Positions 17,601 to 28,289 of a stretch of 64,000 bases of DNA are shown one piece after another; the first letter of the stretch is position 1; each line of letters starts with the position of its first letter. Location: contig CABQLY010000004.1 in the NCBI GenBank assembly GCA_902465155.1, positions 62,001 to 126,000 of the forward strand, given 5' to 3'. Both the position numbers and the translations under genes were made by a program. The notes under the pieces are model-generated. The model was not told the DNA's origin, did no database searches, and worked only from the letters and a program-made list of their open reading frames with translations. Source of the stretch: an uncultured Oscillospiraceae bacterium. Lineage in GTDB: Bacteria > Bacillota > Clostridia > Oscillospirales > Acutalibacteraceae.

Positions 17601-19060
17601 GAGTATTGCTTAGCTTTTTCGGTAACAATGCCCCGGCCGGTGGTGCCCGGCGCGTGGGTAATTTTTCCCTGCTGCTCGGTTTTAGAACAATCGGTTAGCG
17701 TTAAATCGTTGCGGCTGATTGTTATGGCGTCAAAATCGCCGTTGGCAGTAATGCTGTACCCGTTTAGGCAAAGCGTTACCGAGCTGGTAACCTTCCAGGT
17801 GCTGCTTAGGGTAACATTAGTAGTTAAATAGTAGCTGCCGTAGGTTGGCAGGGCGGTTGCGTTGCTCCAGGGCTCAAAGGTTTCTGCATGGTAAGAAAAA
17901 TAGGAGCAATCAACCTTTTCTTCATGCTTTTGCGTTGCCCCGCAAAGGCAGTGCGAATGTACCGAGGTTAGGTACAAATAATTGTTAATTTTTTCGGGGT
18001 TGTACGCGGCCCTGTCAGACCGATCGGCCGTTTGGCCGGCCCAAAACACTAAGCCGTTTGCAATAACCGGGGCAGTAGTAGAATAAATTGCCGCCGTACC
18101 GCCGCTAATATCTACAACGCCGCCGTTAAATGCGGTTTCGGCAATGTAGTCGTAAGCCTTTGTTTGCTCGTTAAACACGCTTTCGCCGTAAATACCGTAG
18201 GCTTTGCCCCCGGCCACGGTGTGGGTTGCGTTAACGGTTAGTTCCCCGTTGTTTACCGTTACTTTTTTGGTGCGAATACCGGCAGCCGGGCACGGCCAGC
18301 TTTCATCAAACACTTTATTTACCGCTTTTACGGTTACCTTGCCGCTGTTTAGCGTAAGTTCGCCGGCGAGAATACCGTAGCAGTGGTTTCTGCTTGCGTT
18401 TTCGTACGAAACATCTACAGTTAATTCTCGGTTCGCGGGCAAATTAACAGTTAAGGAGGAGGCCTCAAGCCCAACACAGGTGGCATCGGTGGGGATAATA
18501 TTTAAGTCGCCCTCGCCCTGCATGGTTACATTGCAGTTGCCCAGCCGCACGCCGTAAGTGGTATTACTGGTGGTGTTAATGGTGTTGGAGCCTTGCAGTT
18601 CCAGATTTAAGTTTACCTTTTCGCCATGAATATATTTAAAGGCATAGACGGCGCCGCCTTCGTAATTGTTTAATTTAATGGTATACTGCCCGTCGGCGGC
18701 GTTTACCTGAATGGCCCAGGACCAGCCACTTAAGGGCAAAGACTTTACATTGCTTTTGGTAATGCCTTTTTCGGTTCCGTAAACCCAATAATCGGCCGAA
18801 AAATCTTTCGTGGTAATTTCAAAGCCGTTTACTTTAAAGGCCTCAATTACGGCGTAACTGTTGCCGGCCAACGCGGTTACCGGCAATACGCCAAGAATTA
18901 ACGCCGCGCACAAAACGCTGGCTGTAAGCTGCCGCCCTTTGGTAGAAAAGCACTTTAGGCTTTTGCCCAACCGGTTAAACAGCAAAAAGAAAGGCAGCAG
19001 CACAAGGGTTAATAGGTACTCTGCCCGCTCTTTACCTTGCAGTTCTTTAAATTTATGCAT
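14675..19060 (-). CDS. Large wall-anchored beta-helix surface protein
   Basis: The protein has 1461 residues. The N-terminus carries two hydrophobic segments (LLTLVLLPFFLLF, then LTASVLCAALILGVLPVTALAG); the second looks like the signal peptide. Residues of about 490-600 are tandem right-handed beta-helix repeats of the type GGSITGNTATENGGGIYC. MBG/Ig-like modules follow (about 710-900), then an X2-like module near 1063 and Cys-pair (CxxC) modules (about 1160-1300). The C-terminus is a sortase-type anchor: SPKTGE, a hydrophobic helix (VLWLALAYLSSCVLAGLTI) and KQKQHAKK. It is probably an adhesin or glycan-binding surface protein. ATG at 19060 has AAAGGGG upstream; earlier frame codons lack support. 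Confidence 0.8.
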   Translation of the reverse strand: MHKFKELQGKERAEYLLTLVLLPFFLLFNRLGKSLKCFSTKGRQLTASVLCAALILGVLPVTALAGNSYAVIEAFKVNGFEITTKDFSADYWVYGTEKGITKSNVKSLPLSGWSWAIQVNAADGQYTIKLNNYEGGAVYAFKYIHGEKVNLNLELQGSNTINTTSNTTYGVRLGNCNVTMQGEGDLNIIPTDATCVGLEASSLTVNLPANRELTVDVSYENASRNHCYGILAGELTLNSGKVTVKAVNKVFDESWPCPAAGIRTKKVTVNNGELTVNATHTVAGGKAYGIYGESVFNEQTKAYDYIAETAFNGGVVDISGGTAAIYSTTAPVIANGLVFWAGQTADRSDRAAYNPEKINNYLYLTSVHSHCLCGATQKHEEKVDCSYFSYHAETFEPWSNATALPTYGSYYLTTNVTLSSTWKVTSSVTLCLNGYSITANGDFDAITISRNDLTLTDCSKTEQQGKITHAPGTTGRGIVTEKAKQYSKSLRMYGGNITGNTAENGAGIYCATENGMAIRGGSITGNTATENGGGIYCEGALDLYGGSITGNSAKVGGGIYYKKGSSDSSKYYSLQMEGGTITGNSAAEAGGGIYGAYYVVASGFRKFANYSDTPVCSVTVLNNTSGPEGGKKADNISFAPGRCLSLFYNFTGGNISLNLTGEDTVAAVGYSYLTTKLTLNQTPLASLHCDDKKFTPVLDKVKNKIVLKKALKTLTANDFNFTPPTSLTYNGQPKPATVTAKSGINCGAVTVQYFNESGQAVALPVDAGTYTVAVNVAENDIYAGETALSTASWKFTVAPKQVSTGDIGVTGILQTYLYTGTGIEPKPVVTAEGQSLTLGKGYTLSYENNTNVGHAAVIVTLKGNYTGTCSVPFSITYGHASEQMYILPPANQNGWYNGSLTVTAASGYTISETTQNFSQSVTFTGDTAKGGKQIFLKAKSGEVYRTILNYKIDTAAPTNVTVQYNQNGFKALLNKLTFGLLFKNTVTVQAKAEDALSGVDEILYYAADSAVQSPQSITGWANRLSVEAGNKKLIYVKVTDKAGNSVILLDQGVVVYSDSTVSPAAASFDLKTENRSDLAFTLNLNGNTFSAVKNGSSLLQNGTDYTVSGNTVTILKGYLAGFGAGTVQNLSFEFYPLGEQAQTVCTVVTVAITDSTHYHSPVKHPEKAATCTANGNIEYYSCTGCSALFKNAECTQSVTAEETVVKAYAHSGAKQTKAVLAGCLTGGNSAYWYCEKCNSYFADNGGTLNAEKAYSSKAGFEQKALGHSWGDWNIITPATFEKAGQKTRTCNRCQEVESVELEKLIPTITKGQNGSVEKENGSSLFFTCNMPLSETAVILVDGTELPKSCYQLGENGEFTLLKSYLSTLAVGGHTVTVQTADGSANAPFTVTAAAEQGKGQNNQNNAGLDNNTENTNSAGTGASPKTGEGQSLVLWLALAYLSSCVLAGLTITGKQKQHAKK

Positions 19061-19095
19061 AGTAATGGCCCCTTTACACCCAATTTTACAGTACC

Positions 19096-19104
19096 ATTTT
19101 AGCA
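19096..19104 (-). promoter_or_regulatory. Extended -10 promoter for the surface protein
   Basis: Minus strand TGCTAAAAT (TGn plus TAAAAT) lies 36 bases before the ATG; no good -35 was found. The remaining 19105-19457 contains no gene I can support. Confidence 0.45.
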
Positions 19105-19457
19105 CAAATAGTTGCCTTAAAAATGCCGCCGGCGTGAAATGCAGTTTTTTGGGAGCGAATTGCACTGCCCGCCACGCCAAAGGGGCAGCACCTTAGCCCG
19201 ATGCGCGCACCCGACTAAATACAAACCCACCCTAAAAAGCAACGGTGCCCCCCGCTTAAGGCTGCCTAAAAAACCACCGAACCCCAAAAGCAAAAAATAC
19301 ACTTAAAAGGGCAAAAAAGCGGTGCCAAAATAACAACCCCAAAGCCAAAGGGCACCTTAAAAGCAGCGTAAGCCGGCAAGGGGCTTTGGCCAGCCTACCG
19401 CAGCGCACCCAAAGCAGCAAAACAGCACCGTCCTAAACGGCAATAACTTAAACAAAG

Positions 19458-19513
19458 CCCGCGCTTAGGGCGAACCAACCGTAACGGTTTTGTTCGCCCA
19501 AAGCGCGGGTTAA
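19458..19513 (-). terminator. Intrinsic terminator after the nucleotidyltransferase gene
   Basis: Arms CCCGCGCTT-GGGCGAAC and GTTCGCCC-AAGCGCGGG (one mismatch) form an 18-bp stem. It lies 20 bases downstream of the gene at 19533, with GCTTTGTTT following on the minus strand. Confidence 0.75.
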
Positions 19514-19532
19514 AATTTAAAGTAATACGCCG

Positions 19533-20417
19533 TTATAAAAACGGGTAAAGGCCGGCGGCCGTTTTAGCGTCCAGTGCCGCTTTTAAAACGGGCTTGTCCT
19601 CTTTGTAGGTCATACCGTACCATTTATCCTCGGCAATTAAAACCTTAGCGGTTTTTTGGCCGGATTTAATAAGCTTATCAATTTCAAACGGCAAAAAGAA
19701 CTCCGACTTTGGCACCGCTATTTTTTCTTTTAAAAAGTCGCAAAAGCCGTCCTCCAAATAATCAAACAAATCGGTGGTAAAACCCCACATATTCATGGAA
19801 ACAACCGTTTCGGGCGAAAGAGCAATGCGCTGCCCGTTAGGGGCGTCGTAACTGCAGTTGCTGTGAATGGCGGTAAGCTCCTCAATATTGGTTAAATTAC
19901 CGTCGGCGTTGGTGCGGCACACCCCGCGGGATACAGTGCCGTTTTCGGTTAAGGTGTTTTTCAGCCGAAAGCCCACCATGCAGTAATCGCCCAAATTAAG
20001 GGAGAGATGCTCGTTAATTTGGCGATAGGCCGAGGGGCCGTAATAGTCGTCAGCGTTAATGGCCGCAAACGGCTGGTCTACCAAATTGCGGCAGCACAAA
20101 ACGGCGTGGCCGGTGCCCCAGGGTTTTTCCCGCCCCTGCGGCACGGCAAAGCCTTTGGGCAGGGCGTCCAACTCCTGAAACGCGTAGCTTACCTCTACCT
20201 TTTTTTCAATGCGTTTGCCAACCAGCTCTCTAAAATCCTTTTCAATGGCGTGCTTAATAACAAAAACAACCTTATTAAAGCCGGCGTTTACGGCGTCGTG
20301 AACCGAATAATCCAGCAGCACTTCCCCGTTTTTACCCAACGGCTCCAGCTGCTTTAAACCGCCAAAACGGCTGCCCATGCCGGCGGCCATAACCACCAAT
20401 GTTGTAGGAATACCCAT
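19533..20417 (-). CDS. Sugar-phosphate nucleotidyltransferase family protein
   Basis: The 294-residue cytoplasmic enzyme has a Rossmann-type nucleotidyltransferase fold. The nucleotide-binding motif LVVMAAGMGSRFGGLKQLEPLG lies at the N-terminus, with PWGTGHAVLCC and the metal motif AINADDYYG further on. It presumably activates a sugar phosphate as an NDP-sugar; I cannot assign the sugar. It differs from canonical GalU or RmlA in length and motifs. Proximity to a polyprenyl glycosylphosphotransferase suggests supply to surface glycan synthesis. GAGGT precedes the ATG. Confidence 0.8.
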   Translation of the reverse strand: MGIPTTLVVMAAGMGSRFGGLKQLEPLGKNGEVLLDYSVHDAVNAGFNKVVFVIKHAIEKDFRELVGKRIEKKVEVSYAFQELDALPKGFAVPQGREKPWGTGHAVLCCRNLVDQPFAAINADDYYGPSAYRQINEHLSLNLGDYCMVGFRLKNTLTENGTVSRGVCRTNADGNLTNIEELTAIHSNCSYDAPNGQRIALSPETVVSMNMWGFTTDLFDYLEDGFCDFLKEKIAVPKSEFFLPFEIDKLIKSGQKTAKVLIAEDKWYGMTYKEDKPVLKAALDAKTAAGLYPFL

Positions 20418-20542
20418 GCTTTATTACCTCGATTATTTTAAAATTTGTTGCCGTCGGCAAAAGGGCCAACACCCTGCGCATAAGCTGCTGCAGAGGCTTT
20501 AGTTTAAGCTCGCAAACGCCCAAAACCCTTTGCCGCAAATTA

Positions 20543-20570
20543 AGTATACCGCTGTTTTTTTGCAAAACAA
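20543..20570 (-). promoter_or_regulatory. Promoter of the nucleotidyltransferase gene
   Basis: Minus strand TTGTTT, 16 bases, TATACT, about 125 bases before the ATG. Confidence 0.5.
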
Positions 20571-20596
20571 TGGCAATTTCTTGCAAAATGCTGTGT

Positions 20597-22015
20597 TTAT
20601 TTATCGTCGACCGGATTTTCGTTAGCCGGTTCAGGCGGGTTTTTAGGCTCGGCGTCTACATGGCCGGCAATGTTGCCAATTTGGCTATCCTCATCCGAAA
20701 AGCCCTCGGTGCTTTCCCGCATAAATAAAATTTTAAGGGTCATAATAACCAGCTTAATATCTAAAAAAATGGAATAATGCTGAATGTAGATAAGGTCCAT
20801 ATTCAGCTTGTCCTGCGGGCTGGTGTTGTACTTACCGTAAATTTGCGCGTAGCCGGTAAGGCCGCCCTTTACGCGGTGGCGCAAATCAAACTCCGGCAGC
20901 AGCTTGGTGTATTCGTAAACATTCTCGGTTCGCTCCGGCCGCGGCCCCACAAACGACATATCGCCCTTTAAAATGTTTAACAGCTGCGGCAGCTCATCTA
21001 ACCGCAGGGGGCGAATGACCTTGCCTACCGGGGTAATGCGGTCATCGTTACTGGTGGCTTTGCGCAGCTTTACCTTGTCGGCGTCTACAATCATAGACCG
21101 AAATTTTAAAACATTAAAAATTTTACCGTCCTTGGTTACGCGGTTTTGTTTAAAAAACACCGGGCCTTTATCGTAAAGCTTAATAGAAAGCGCAATCAGC
21201 AAAAAAATTGGGCTGGAAATAATAAGCCCTACGCCGGAAATTAAAAGGTCTAAGGTGCGCTTAATAATTTGCTGCTCAATGGTAAGGCCGTTGTTGCGGC
21301 AAACTAAAATAGGCGTATCGTAAACCTGCGCCTGGTGCAGGCTGTTAATAATAATATCGTTGCTGGAGGGCAAAAAGTAAATCCGCTTTTTGTTGGCGTA
21401 GCAGTAGCGCAAAATCTCGTTTTGCTGCGATTTTTCAAAATTGCAGATCAGCACGGCCTCGTAGCCGTCAATAATTTTTAAAATTTCGGGCATGGGGCGG
21501 TCGGTTAAAACAACCTCGCCAATGTTGTACCGCTGCTTAATGCGGCTCATTTTGTTAATAATGTGGGTTTTATCGTCCCGCCCGTCGGTAACGGCTACAA
21601 TGCGGTGGGCCTTGTAAAGGCTGTAATAAATAGAATCGGCTGCGTGCACCTCTATAAAAATTACCACCAGCTGCAAAACGGTGGCCAAAATTAAGGCCAA
21701 AGGGTTTAGCAGCACCCGCGCCACCAGCGACAGCACTAAGTACATTAAAATGTTGGTAAAAAAGGTTGAAAGCGCAATGCTGTAAATAACCTCGTTACGC
21801 CGGGTGGTGCCAATTTTAAACCCGCCGTAAAGCGTGCCAAACAGCAGCAAAAACAGGTAGTAGGTTAAAATAACAACATAGTTCCCCTTGCTGCTGAACA
21901 GCGCAATTTGGTAGTTGTTTTGCCAGCAGTTAATAAACACAAAGGAAACCGACATTAAAATTAGCACCTTAAGCACCAACATAATGGATTTACGGAATTT
22001 CATTAATAAATTCAT
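20597..22015 (-). CDS. Polyprenyl glycosylphosphotransferase (exopolysaccharide priming enzyme)
   Basis: The 472-residue membrane enzyme transfers a sugar-1-phosphate to undecaprenyl phosphate to start exopolysaccharide or wall-glycan synthesis. Four hydrophobic helices occupy about residues 10-125 and a CoA-binding-like domain follows. A re-entrant helix (LLISGVGLIISSPIFLLIALSIKL) leads into the C-terminal catalytic domain with VFFKQNRV, FKFRSM-type, RLDELPQLLNILKGDMSFVGPRPE and GLTGYAQIYG motifs of the WcaJ/PssY family. The C-terminus ends in an acidic, Pro-rich tail. GGAGC precedes the ATG. It follows dapL by 18 bases and may be cotranscribed with dapF-dapL. Confidence 0.92.
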   Translation of the reverse strand: MNLLMKFRKSIMLVLKVLILMSVSFVFINCWQNNYQIALFSSKGNYVVILTYYLFLLLFGTLYGGFKIGTTRRNEVIYSIALSTFFTNILMYLVLSLVARVLLNPLALILATVLQLVVIFIEVHAADSIYYSLYKAHRIVAVTDGRDDKTHIINKMSRIKQRYNIGEVVLTDRPMPEILKIIDGYEAVLICNFEKSQQNEILRYCYANKKRIYFLPSSNDIIINSLHQAQVYDTPILVCRNNGLTIEQQIIKRTLDLLISGVGLIISSPIFLLIALSIKLYDKGPVFFKQNRVTKDGKIFNVLKFRSMIVDADKVKLRKATSNDDRITPVGKVIRPLRLDELPQLLNILKGDMSFVGPRPERTENVYEYTKLLPEFDLRHRVKGGLTGYAQIYGKYNTSPQDKLNMDLIYIQHYSIFLDIKLVIMTLKILFMRESTEGFSDEDSQIGNIAGHVDAEPKNPPEPANENPVDDK

Positions 22016-22033
22016 TTTTAAAGCTCCAATGTT

Positions 22034-23218
22034 TTATTTTAAAGCCTTTTGAATACGGGCCATGGCCTCTACCGTGCGCTCCCGATTGCCAAAAGCGGTA
22101 AGGCGGAAAAAGCCCTCGCCGTTTTTGCCAAAGCCCTCGCCCGGGGTGCCAACCACATTGGCCTTTTGCAAAAGCAGGTCAAAAAAGTCCCAAGACTTCA
22201 TACTGCCGGGGCATTTTAACCAAACATAAGGCGAGTTTTTGCCCCCGGTGTAAGAAATTCCAAGCTCATCCAGCGCGGTGCAAATAATTTTTGCGTTTTC
22301 TTTGTAATAGGCAATGGCCTGCCGCACCTGCTCCATGCCCTCTTTGGTAAATACCGCGGCGGCGCCAACCTGCACAGGGTAAGAAACGCCGTTAAATTTG
22401 GTGGTTTGGCGGCGCAGCCACATACCCTGCAGCCCGGTGCCCTCAAACTCCAGCCCGTTTGGCACAACGGTGTAGCCGCAGCGGGTGCCGGTAAAGCCCG
22501 CGGTTTTAGAGAAGGAGCAAAACTCAATGGCGCATTTTTCGGCGCCCGGAATTTCAAAAATGCTGGTAGGCAGCGCGGCGTCCTGCACAAAAACCTCGTA
22601 GGCGGCGTCAAACAAAATTACCGATTGATTTTTCAGCGCAAAATCTACCCAAAGCTTTAGCTGCTCGCGGGAGTAAACCGCGCCGGTTGGGTTATTGGGG
22701 GAGCAAAGGTAAATAATATCCCCTTTTGTTTCGCTGTTCGGCACCGGCAAAAAGCCGTTTTGCTCGTTTGCGTCCATAAACACAATTTCCCGGCCGTCCA
22801 TAATATTGGTGTCTACATATACCGGGTACACCGGGTCGGGAATTAACACAGTATTATCGCGGTCAAACAAATCTAAAATATTGCCAATGTCGCTTTTGGC
22901 ACCGTCGCTAATAAATACCTCGTTTTCCGAAAGGGTTACGCCCTTTTCGGCGTAATGCTGCAAAATGGGCTGCTTTAAAAAGGCGTAGCCCTGCTCCGGC
23001 CCGTACCCGTGAAACCCGGCCTCGGTAGCCATTTCGCGGTTAGCCTGCTCCATTGCCTTGGTAACAGCCGGCGGCAGCGGACCTTTCACATCGCCAATGC
23101 CCATGCGAATAATATCTGCCTGCGGGTTTTGCTCTAAAAACGCCTGCGTTTTTTTGGCAATGGTAGAAAACAGGTAGCTTTGTTTAACATTTTGGTAGTT
23201 TTTATTAATTTTCAGCAT
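22034..23218 (-). CDS. dapL: LL-diaminopimelate aminotransferase
   Basis: DapL converts tetrahydrodipicolinate directly to LL-diaminopimelate with glutamate as amino donor, bypassing the succinylase and acetylase routes. The 394-residue fold-type-I PLP enzyme starts [23 protein letters not shown], shows [15 protein letters not shown] and [13 protein letters not shown], has its PLP lysine in [15 protein letters not shown] and the substrate-binding R in [10 protein letters not shown]. It starts two bases after the dapF stop, with GGAGG inside dapF. Pairing with dapF completes the path to meso-diaminopimelate for peptidoglycan and lysine. Confidence 0.95.
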   Translation of the reverse strand: MLKINKNYQNVKQSYLFSTIAKKTQAFLEQNPQADIIRMGIGDVKGPLPPAVTKAMEQANREMATEAGFHGYGPEQGYAFLKQPILQHYAEKGVTLSENEVFISDGAKSDIGNILDLFDRDNTVLIPDPVYPVYVDTNIMDGREIVFMDANEQNGFLPVPNSETKGDIIYLCSPNNPTGAVYSREQLKLWVDFALKNQSVILFDAAYEVFVQDAALPTSIFEIPGAEKCAIEFCSFSKTAGFTGTRCGYTVVPNGLEFEGTGLQGMWLRRQTTKFNGVSYPVQVGAAAVFTKEGMEQVRQAIAYYKENAKIICTALDELGISYTGGKNSPYVWLKCPGSMKSWDFFDLLLQKANVVGTPGEGFGKNGEGFFRLTAFGNRERTVEAMARIQKALK

Positions 23219-23220
23219 TT

Positions 23221-24063
23221 TTAAACCTCCATTAGCAGGGTGCCGTCAAAAACAAAATCGGCTGTTCCCGTCATGTACACGGTGCCGTTGCTGCTCCATT
23301 TAATTTTTAAATTTCCGCCCAGCAGCTGCACGGTAATTTCCTCATCCCTTTGGCAAAGGCCGTTTAACACCGCCGCAACAACAACCGCGCAGGCCCCGGT
23401 TCCGCAGGCCATGGTCTCGCCGCTGCCGCGCTCAAAAACGCGCATTTGCAGAGTGGTTTTGTTCAGCTGCTTAACAAATTCGGTATTTATCCGCTCGGGA
23501 AACAACGGGTGATTTTCAAATTCCGGACCAATTTTTTCCAGCGGCAAATTTAAAACATCCTCACAAAAAATTACCGCGTGCGGGTTGCCCATGGAAACGC
23601 AGGTGGCGTACCAATCCTGCCCGGCGGCCGTAATTTTTTGGTGAATAAAGCTTTCGCCCTCGCTTCGTACCGGAATATCCCGCGGGGTTAAAACCGCCTG
23701 GCCCATATCTACCGTAACGCTTTGCACCTTGCCGTTTTGCACGCACAGGTGCAGCTTTTTAATACCGCTTAGGGTTTCCAGCGTTAAATCTGTTTTTGCG
23801 GTTAATCCCCGCTCGTAAACATATTTGCCAATGCAGCGGGTGGCGTTACCGCACATTTTTCCTTCGCTGCCGTCGGCGTTAAACATGCGCATTTTAAAAT
23901 CGGCAACCTCTGAATTTAAAATTAAAACAATACCGTCGCCGCCAACACCCTTGTGGCGGTCGCTAAGCAAAACCGAAAGCTTTTCCGGATTTTGCACCGG
24001 CTGCTTGGTGCAATTAAAATAAATGTAATCGTTGCCAAGACCGTGCATTTTTGTAAATTCCAT
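23221..24063 (-). CDS. dapF: Diaminopimelate epimerase
   Basis: DapF inverts LL- to meso-diaminopimelate using two catalytic cysteines, without cofactor. The 280-residue protein begins [18 protein letters not shown]; the first active-site Cys lies in [12 protein letters not shown] and the second in [13 protein letters not shown], both intact. I chose the ATG at 24063 because AAGGAAAGG precedes it and the family starts here. It is the promoter-proximal gene of dapF-dapL, downstream of a consensus promoter. Confidence 0.96.
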   Translation of the reverse strand: MEFTKMHGLGNDYIYFNCTKQPVQNPEKLSVLLSDRHKGVGGDGIVLILNSEVADFKMRMFNADGSEGKMCGNATRCIGKYVYERGLTAKTDLTLETLSGIKKLHLCVQNGKVQSVTVDMGQAVLTPRDIPVRSEGESFIHQKITAAGQDWYATCVSMGNPHAVIFCEDVLNLPLEKIGPEFENHPLFPERINTEFVKQLNKTTLQMRVFERGSGETMACGTGACAVVVAAVLNGLCQRDEEITVQLLGGNLKIKWSSNGTVYMTGTADFVFDGTLLMEV

Positions 24064-24124
24064 TTTTGTTCCTTTCCTTACAAGCGGCAAAGCTTTGCCG
24101 CAATACACTACTACAACATTTTAT

Positions 24125-24153
24125 AGTATACTGCAACTGCCAAAAAAGGTCAA
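24125..24153 (-). promoter_or_regulatory. Sigma-A promoter of dapF-dapL
   Basis: Minus strand TTGACC, 17 bases, TATACT, about 60 bases before the dapF ATG. Confidence 0.8.
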
Positions 24154-24328
24154 GCAAAATTGCCAAAGGCCGCCAAGGTTGCCCCGCAGCCGGCAATGCG
24201 CTAAGGCTAAAAGCGCTTAGGGCCCTGCCCCCCACGGCCCGCAAAGCACAAAAGCCCAAAGCGACAAAATGCCCCGCAGCCCGCAAAATGCCCCGCGGTG
24301 CAAAGCTAACCGCCAAAGCACCGCAATA

Positions 24329-26341
<2,013 letters not shown>

Positions 26342-26443
26342 TTACCGCGCCGTCATATTATCTTGGTGCATTACCGTTTCGGCGTGTTACCATTCCGATT
26401 TAGTTTTACCGTTTAAGTATGCATTTACCACTCGGGTATTATT

Positions 26444-27133
26444 TCACCGCTCTGAGGCGTAGTTAAAAATGTCGTCAATCACTTCGCCGCTTTCATCAAA
26501 AACCTGCGTGTAGGCCTCCGGCACGGCGCCGGCAATCACAGTTTCTGAAAGAACATAATCGGTGGTAACGGTTTTTGCGCAGTGCGACCACGGAATTAAA
26601 ATGTAAATTTCGCCCGAGACAGTTAATGAAATGCGGTGCAAAGTATTATTGATACCCGCATTTAAAAATTCACTTTTTAACGCGGCGTTAAAGGTGGTTG
26701 AAAACTGCACCTTAAACCTTAGCTGCGGCCCCATTCCTAAGGTGTACTCGCTGCCAAGCAGCGTGCCCAGCGGAACCGAAACCGAAAGCTCTTGCCCGTT
26801 TTTTGCAATTTCGCTTTGCAGGCGCGCTAAAAAATCCACCTTAACTTTGTTAATGGCCACCGCGTTGCTTTTTACCGCACGCACACTGCCGTCCGGCGCA
26901 TAATCAACCTCATCTACGCTAACCGGCTGATCTTTTAACACGCTTTGCATTGCGGTGTTCATGGTGTTTAGCAGCAACTCACAGCCATTGCTCATTGGGT
27001 ATTCGTTTAACATTCGGCGTAAAAAAGCGTGCGCCGCAAATAGCAGCAGCACTGTGCCGCACAGCACCAGTGCCACCCCGGTGCAAAACAACCGGGTACG
27101 GTTTTTAAAACGGCGTTTTGGATTTGCCCCCAC
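26444..27133 (-). CDS. yunB: Sporulation protein YunB
   Basis: The 229-residue protein has one N-terminal membrane helix (FCTGVALVLCGTVLLLFAAHAF). It carries the family core: SVSVPLGTLLGSEYTLGMGP, then FLNAGINNTLHRISLTV and IYILIPWSHCAKTVTTDYVLS. In Bacillus, YunB is a mother-cell (sigma-E) protein required for efficient sporulation; its biochemical role is unknown. The start is GTG at 27133 with AAGGTAGG upstream. Its presence supports a spore-forming host. Confidence 0.88.
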   Translation of the reverse strand: MGANPKRRFKNRTRLFCTGVALVLCGTVLLLFAAHAFLRRMLNEYPMSNGCELLLNTMNTAMQSVLKDQPVSVDEVDYAPDGSVRAVKSNAVAINKVKVDFLARLQSEIAKNGQELSVSVPLGTLLGSEYTLGMGPQLRFKVQFSTTFNAALKSEFLNAGINNTLHRISLTVSGEIYILIPWSHCAKTVTTDYVLSETVIAGAVPEAYTQVFDESGEVIDDIFNYASER

Positions 27134-27366
27134 AACAAAGCACCTACCTTTGTACTATTTTACGCGTAGCACAAAAATAGGTGCTTTCATAGGTTTGAAA
27201 GGGAAAAGCTGCCAAACGCCAAATTTTAAGGCTCCCGGTAAATTACGGTGCCAAAGCGGCGCGCCAAAAAGCCGGTTCCCCCGCCCTGCTAATAACGGGG
27301 CTGCGCGGCAAAAGCCAAACAAACGGCAAACCCGCACAACGGCAAAATTAAAGGCCTAAAGCCCAA

Positions 27367-27981
27367 TTATTTTTCTAACAAATTGTAGCAGTCTACAATT
27401 AGCTTAGCGGCGGTATCAAACCCTATTTTGCTGTTTACGCACAAATCGTAAGAGGTGGCCGCGCCCCATTTAAGGTCGGAATAATAGTTGTGGTAGCCGG
27501 CGCGCTTTTTATCGGTTTTGCGAATTTTTTCCGAAGCCTCATCGTGCGAGATTTTTTCAAACTCGGCAATGCGCTTAATGCGGGTGTCAAAATCGGCGTG
27601 AATAAAAACGCTGAACACCGGGGCAACGCCGCGCAGTACACTTTCGGCGCAGCGGCCCATAATAACGCAGGGGCCCTGCTTGGCAATAGACTTAATAGTA
27701 TCGCTTTGAATAATAAAAATTTTGTCGCTCATTGGCATTTCGGGCACACCGTTGTAGGTGTTGTAGGTGTACGCCCCAAGAGAAAGCGAATACAAAAAGC
27801 TGTTGGTTGGTTTTTCATCAAAGCTTTCTAAAATTTCGTGGCTCATGCCGCTGTCCTGCGCCATTTTTTTAATTAATTCTTTATCGTAAAACGGAATGTT
27901 TAACGCCTTGGCAACCGCCAAGCCAATTTCGTGCCCGCCGCTGCCAAACTGGCGGCCAATTGTAATAATATGATTATTCAT
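27367..27981 (-). CDS. Cytidylate kinase-like family protein
   Basis: The 204-residue P-loop nucleotide kinase begins MNNHIITIGRQFGSGGHEIG (Walker A variant GRQFGSGG) and continues with the LNIPFYDKELI motif typical of the cytidylate-kinase-like family (PF13189-type). It is distinct from the housekeeping Cmk; its substrate is not established. The conserved CVIMGRCAESVL and an Arg-rich lid region (KIRKTDKKRAGYHNYY) are visible. It is driven by its own strong promoter just upstream. Confidence 0.88.
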   Translation of the reverse strand: MNNHIITIGRQFGSGGHEIGLAVAKALNIPFYDKELIKKMAQDSGMSHEILESFDEKPTNSFLYSLSLGAYTYNTYNGVPEMPMSDKIFIIQSDTIKSIAKQGPCVIMGRCAESVLRGVAPVFSVFIHADFDTRIKRIAEFEKISHDEASEKIRKTDKKRAGYHNYYSDLKWGAATSYDLCVNSKIGFDTAAKLIVDCYNLLEK

Positions 27982-28003
27982 AGAAACAACCCCTTTTCGT
28001 TGT

Positions 28004-28032
28004 ATTATACCACTTTTTTACCAATTTTTCAA
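28004..28032 (-). promoter_or_regulatory. Sigma-A promoter of the cytidylate kinase-like gene
   Basis: Minus strand TTGAAA, 17 bases, TATAAT, about 25 bases before the ATG with AAGGGG between. The rest of 28033-28289 holds a GC-rich potential hairpin (AACCCC at 28056 to GGGGTT at 28106) downstream of the SpoIID fusion, perhaps its terminator. Confidence 0.85.
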
Positions 28033-28289
28033 GTAGGGCGGCCCATTTTTTGTAAACCCCAGGCCGCCGCGGCCAAAGCCAAAAAGGCGGGCCGCCGCAG
28101 GGGTTAAAGCGGCCCCTTGCAGTGGCCAAATAAAACGGGGCAAACAAAGCGTTTGGCCTTGCTTGCCCTGTTATTTAAGCTTATGCGGCGCCGCACTGTT
28201 TAAGGTTAACTATGCGCGGTTTGCCCGGTCTATTTTCCGCCGCTTTGCGCCTATTTTCTATTCCCCACTGGCGTTATGCCCGTCCCTTA

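Noticed and set aside
24064..24328. Overlapping ORFs on both strands between dapF and ligA
   Set aside because: Six-frame noise in GC-rich sequence; the dapF promoter occupies part of the gap and no ribosome sites fit.
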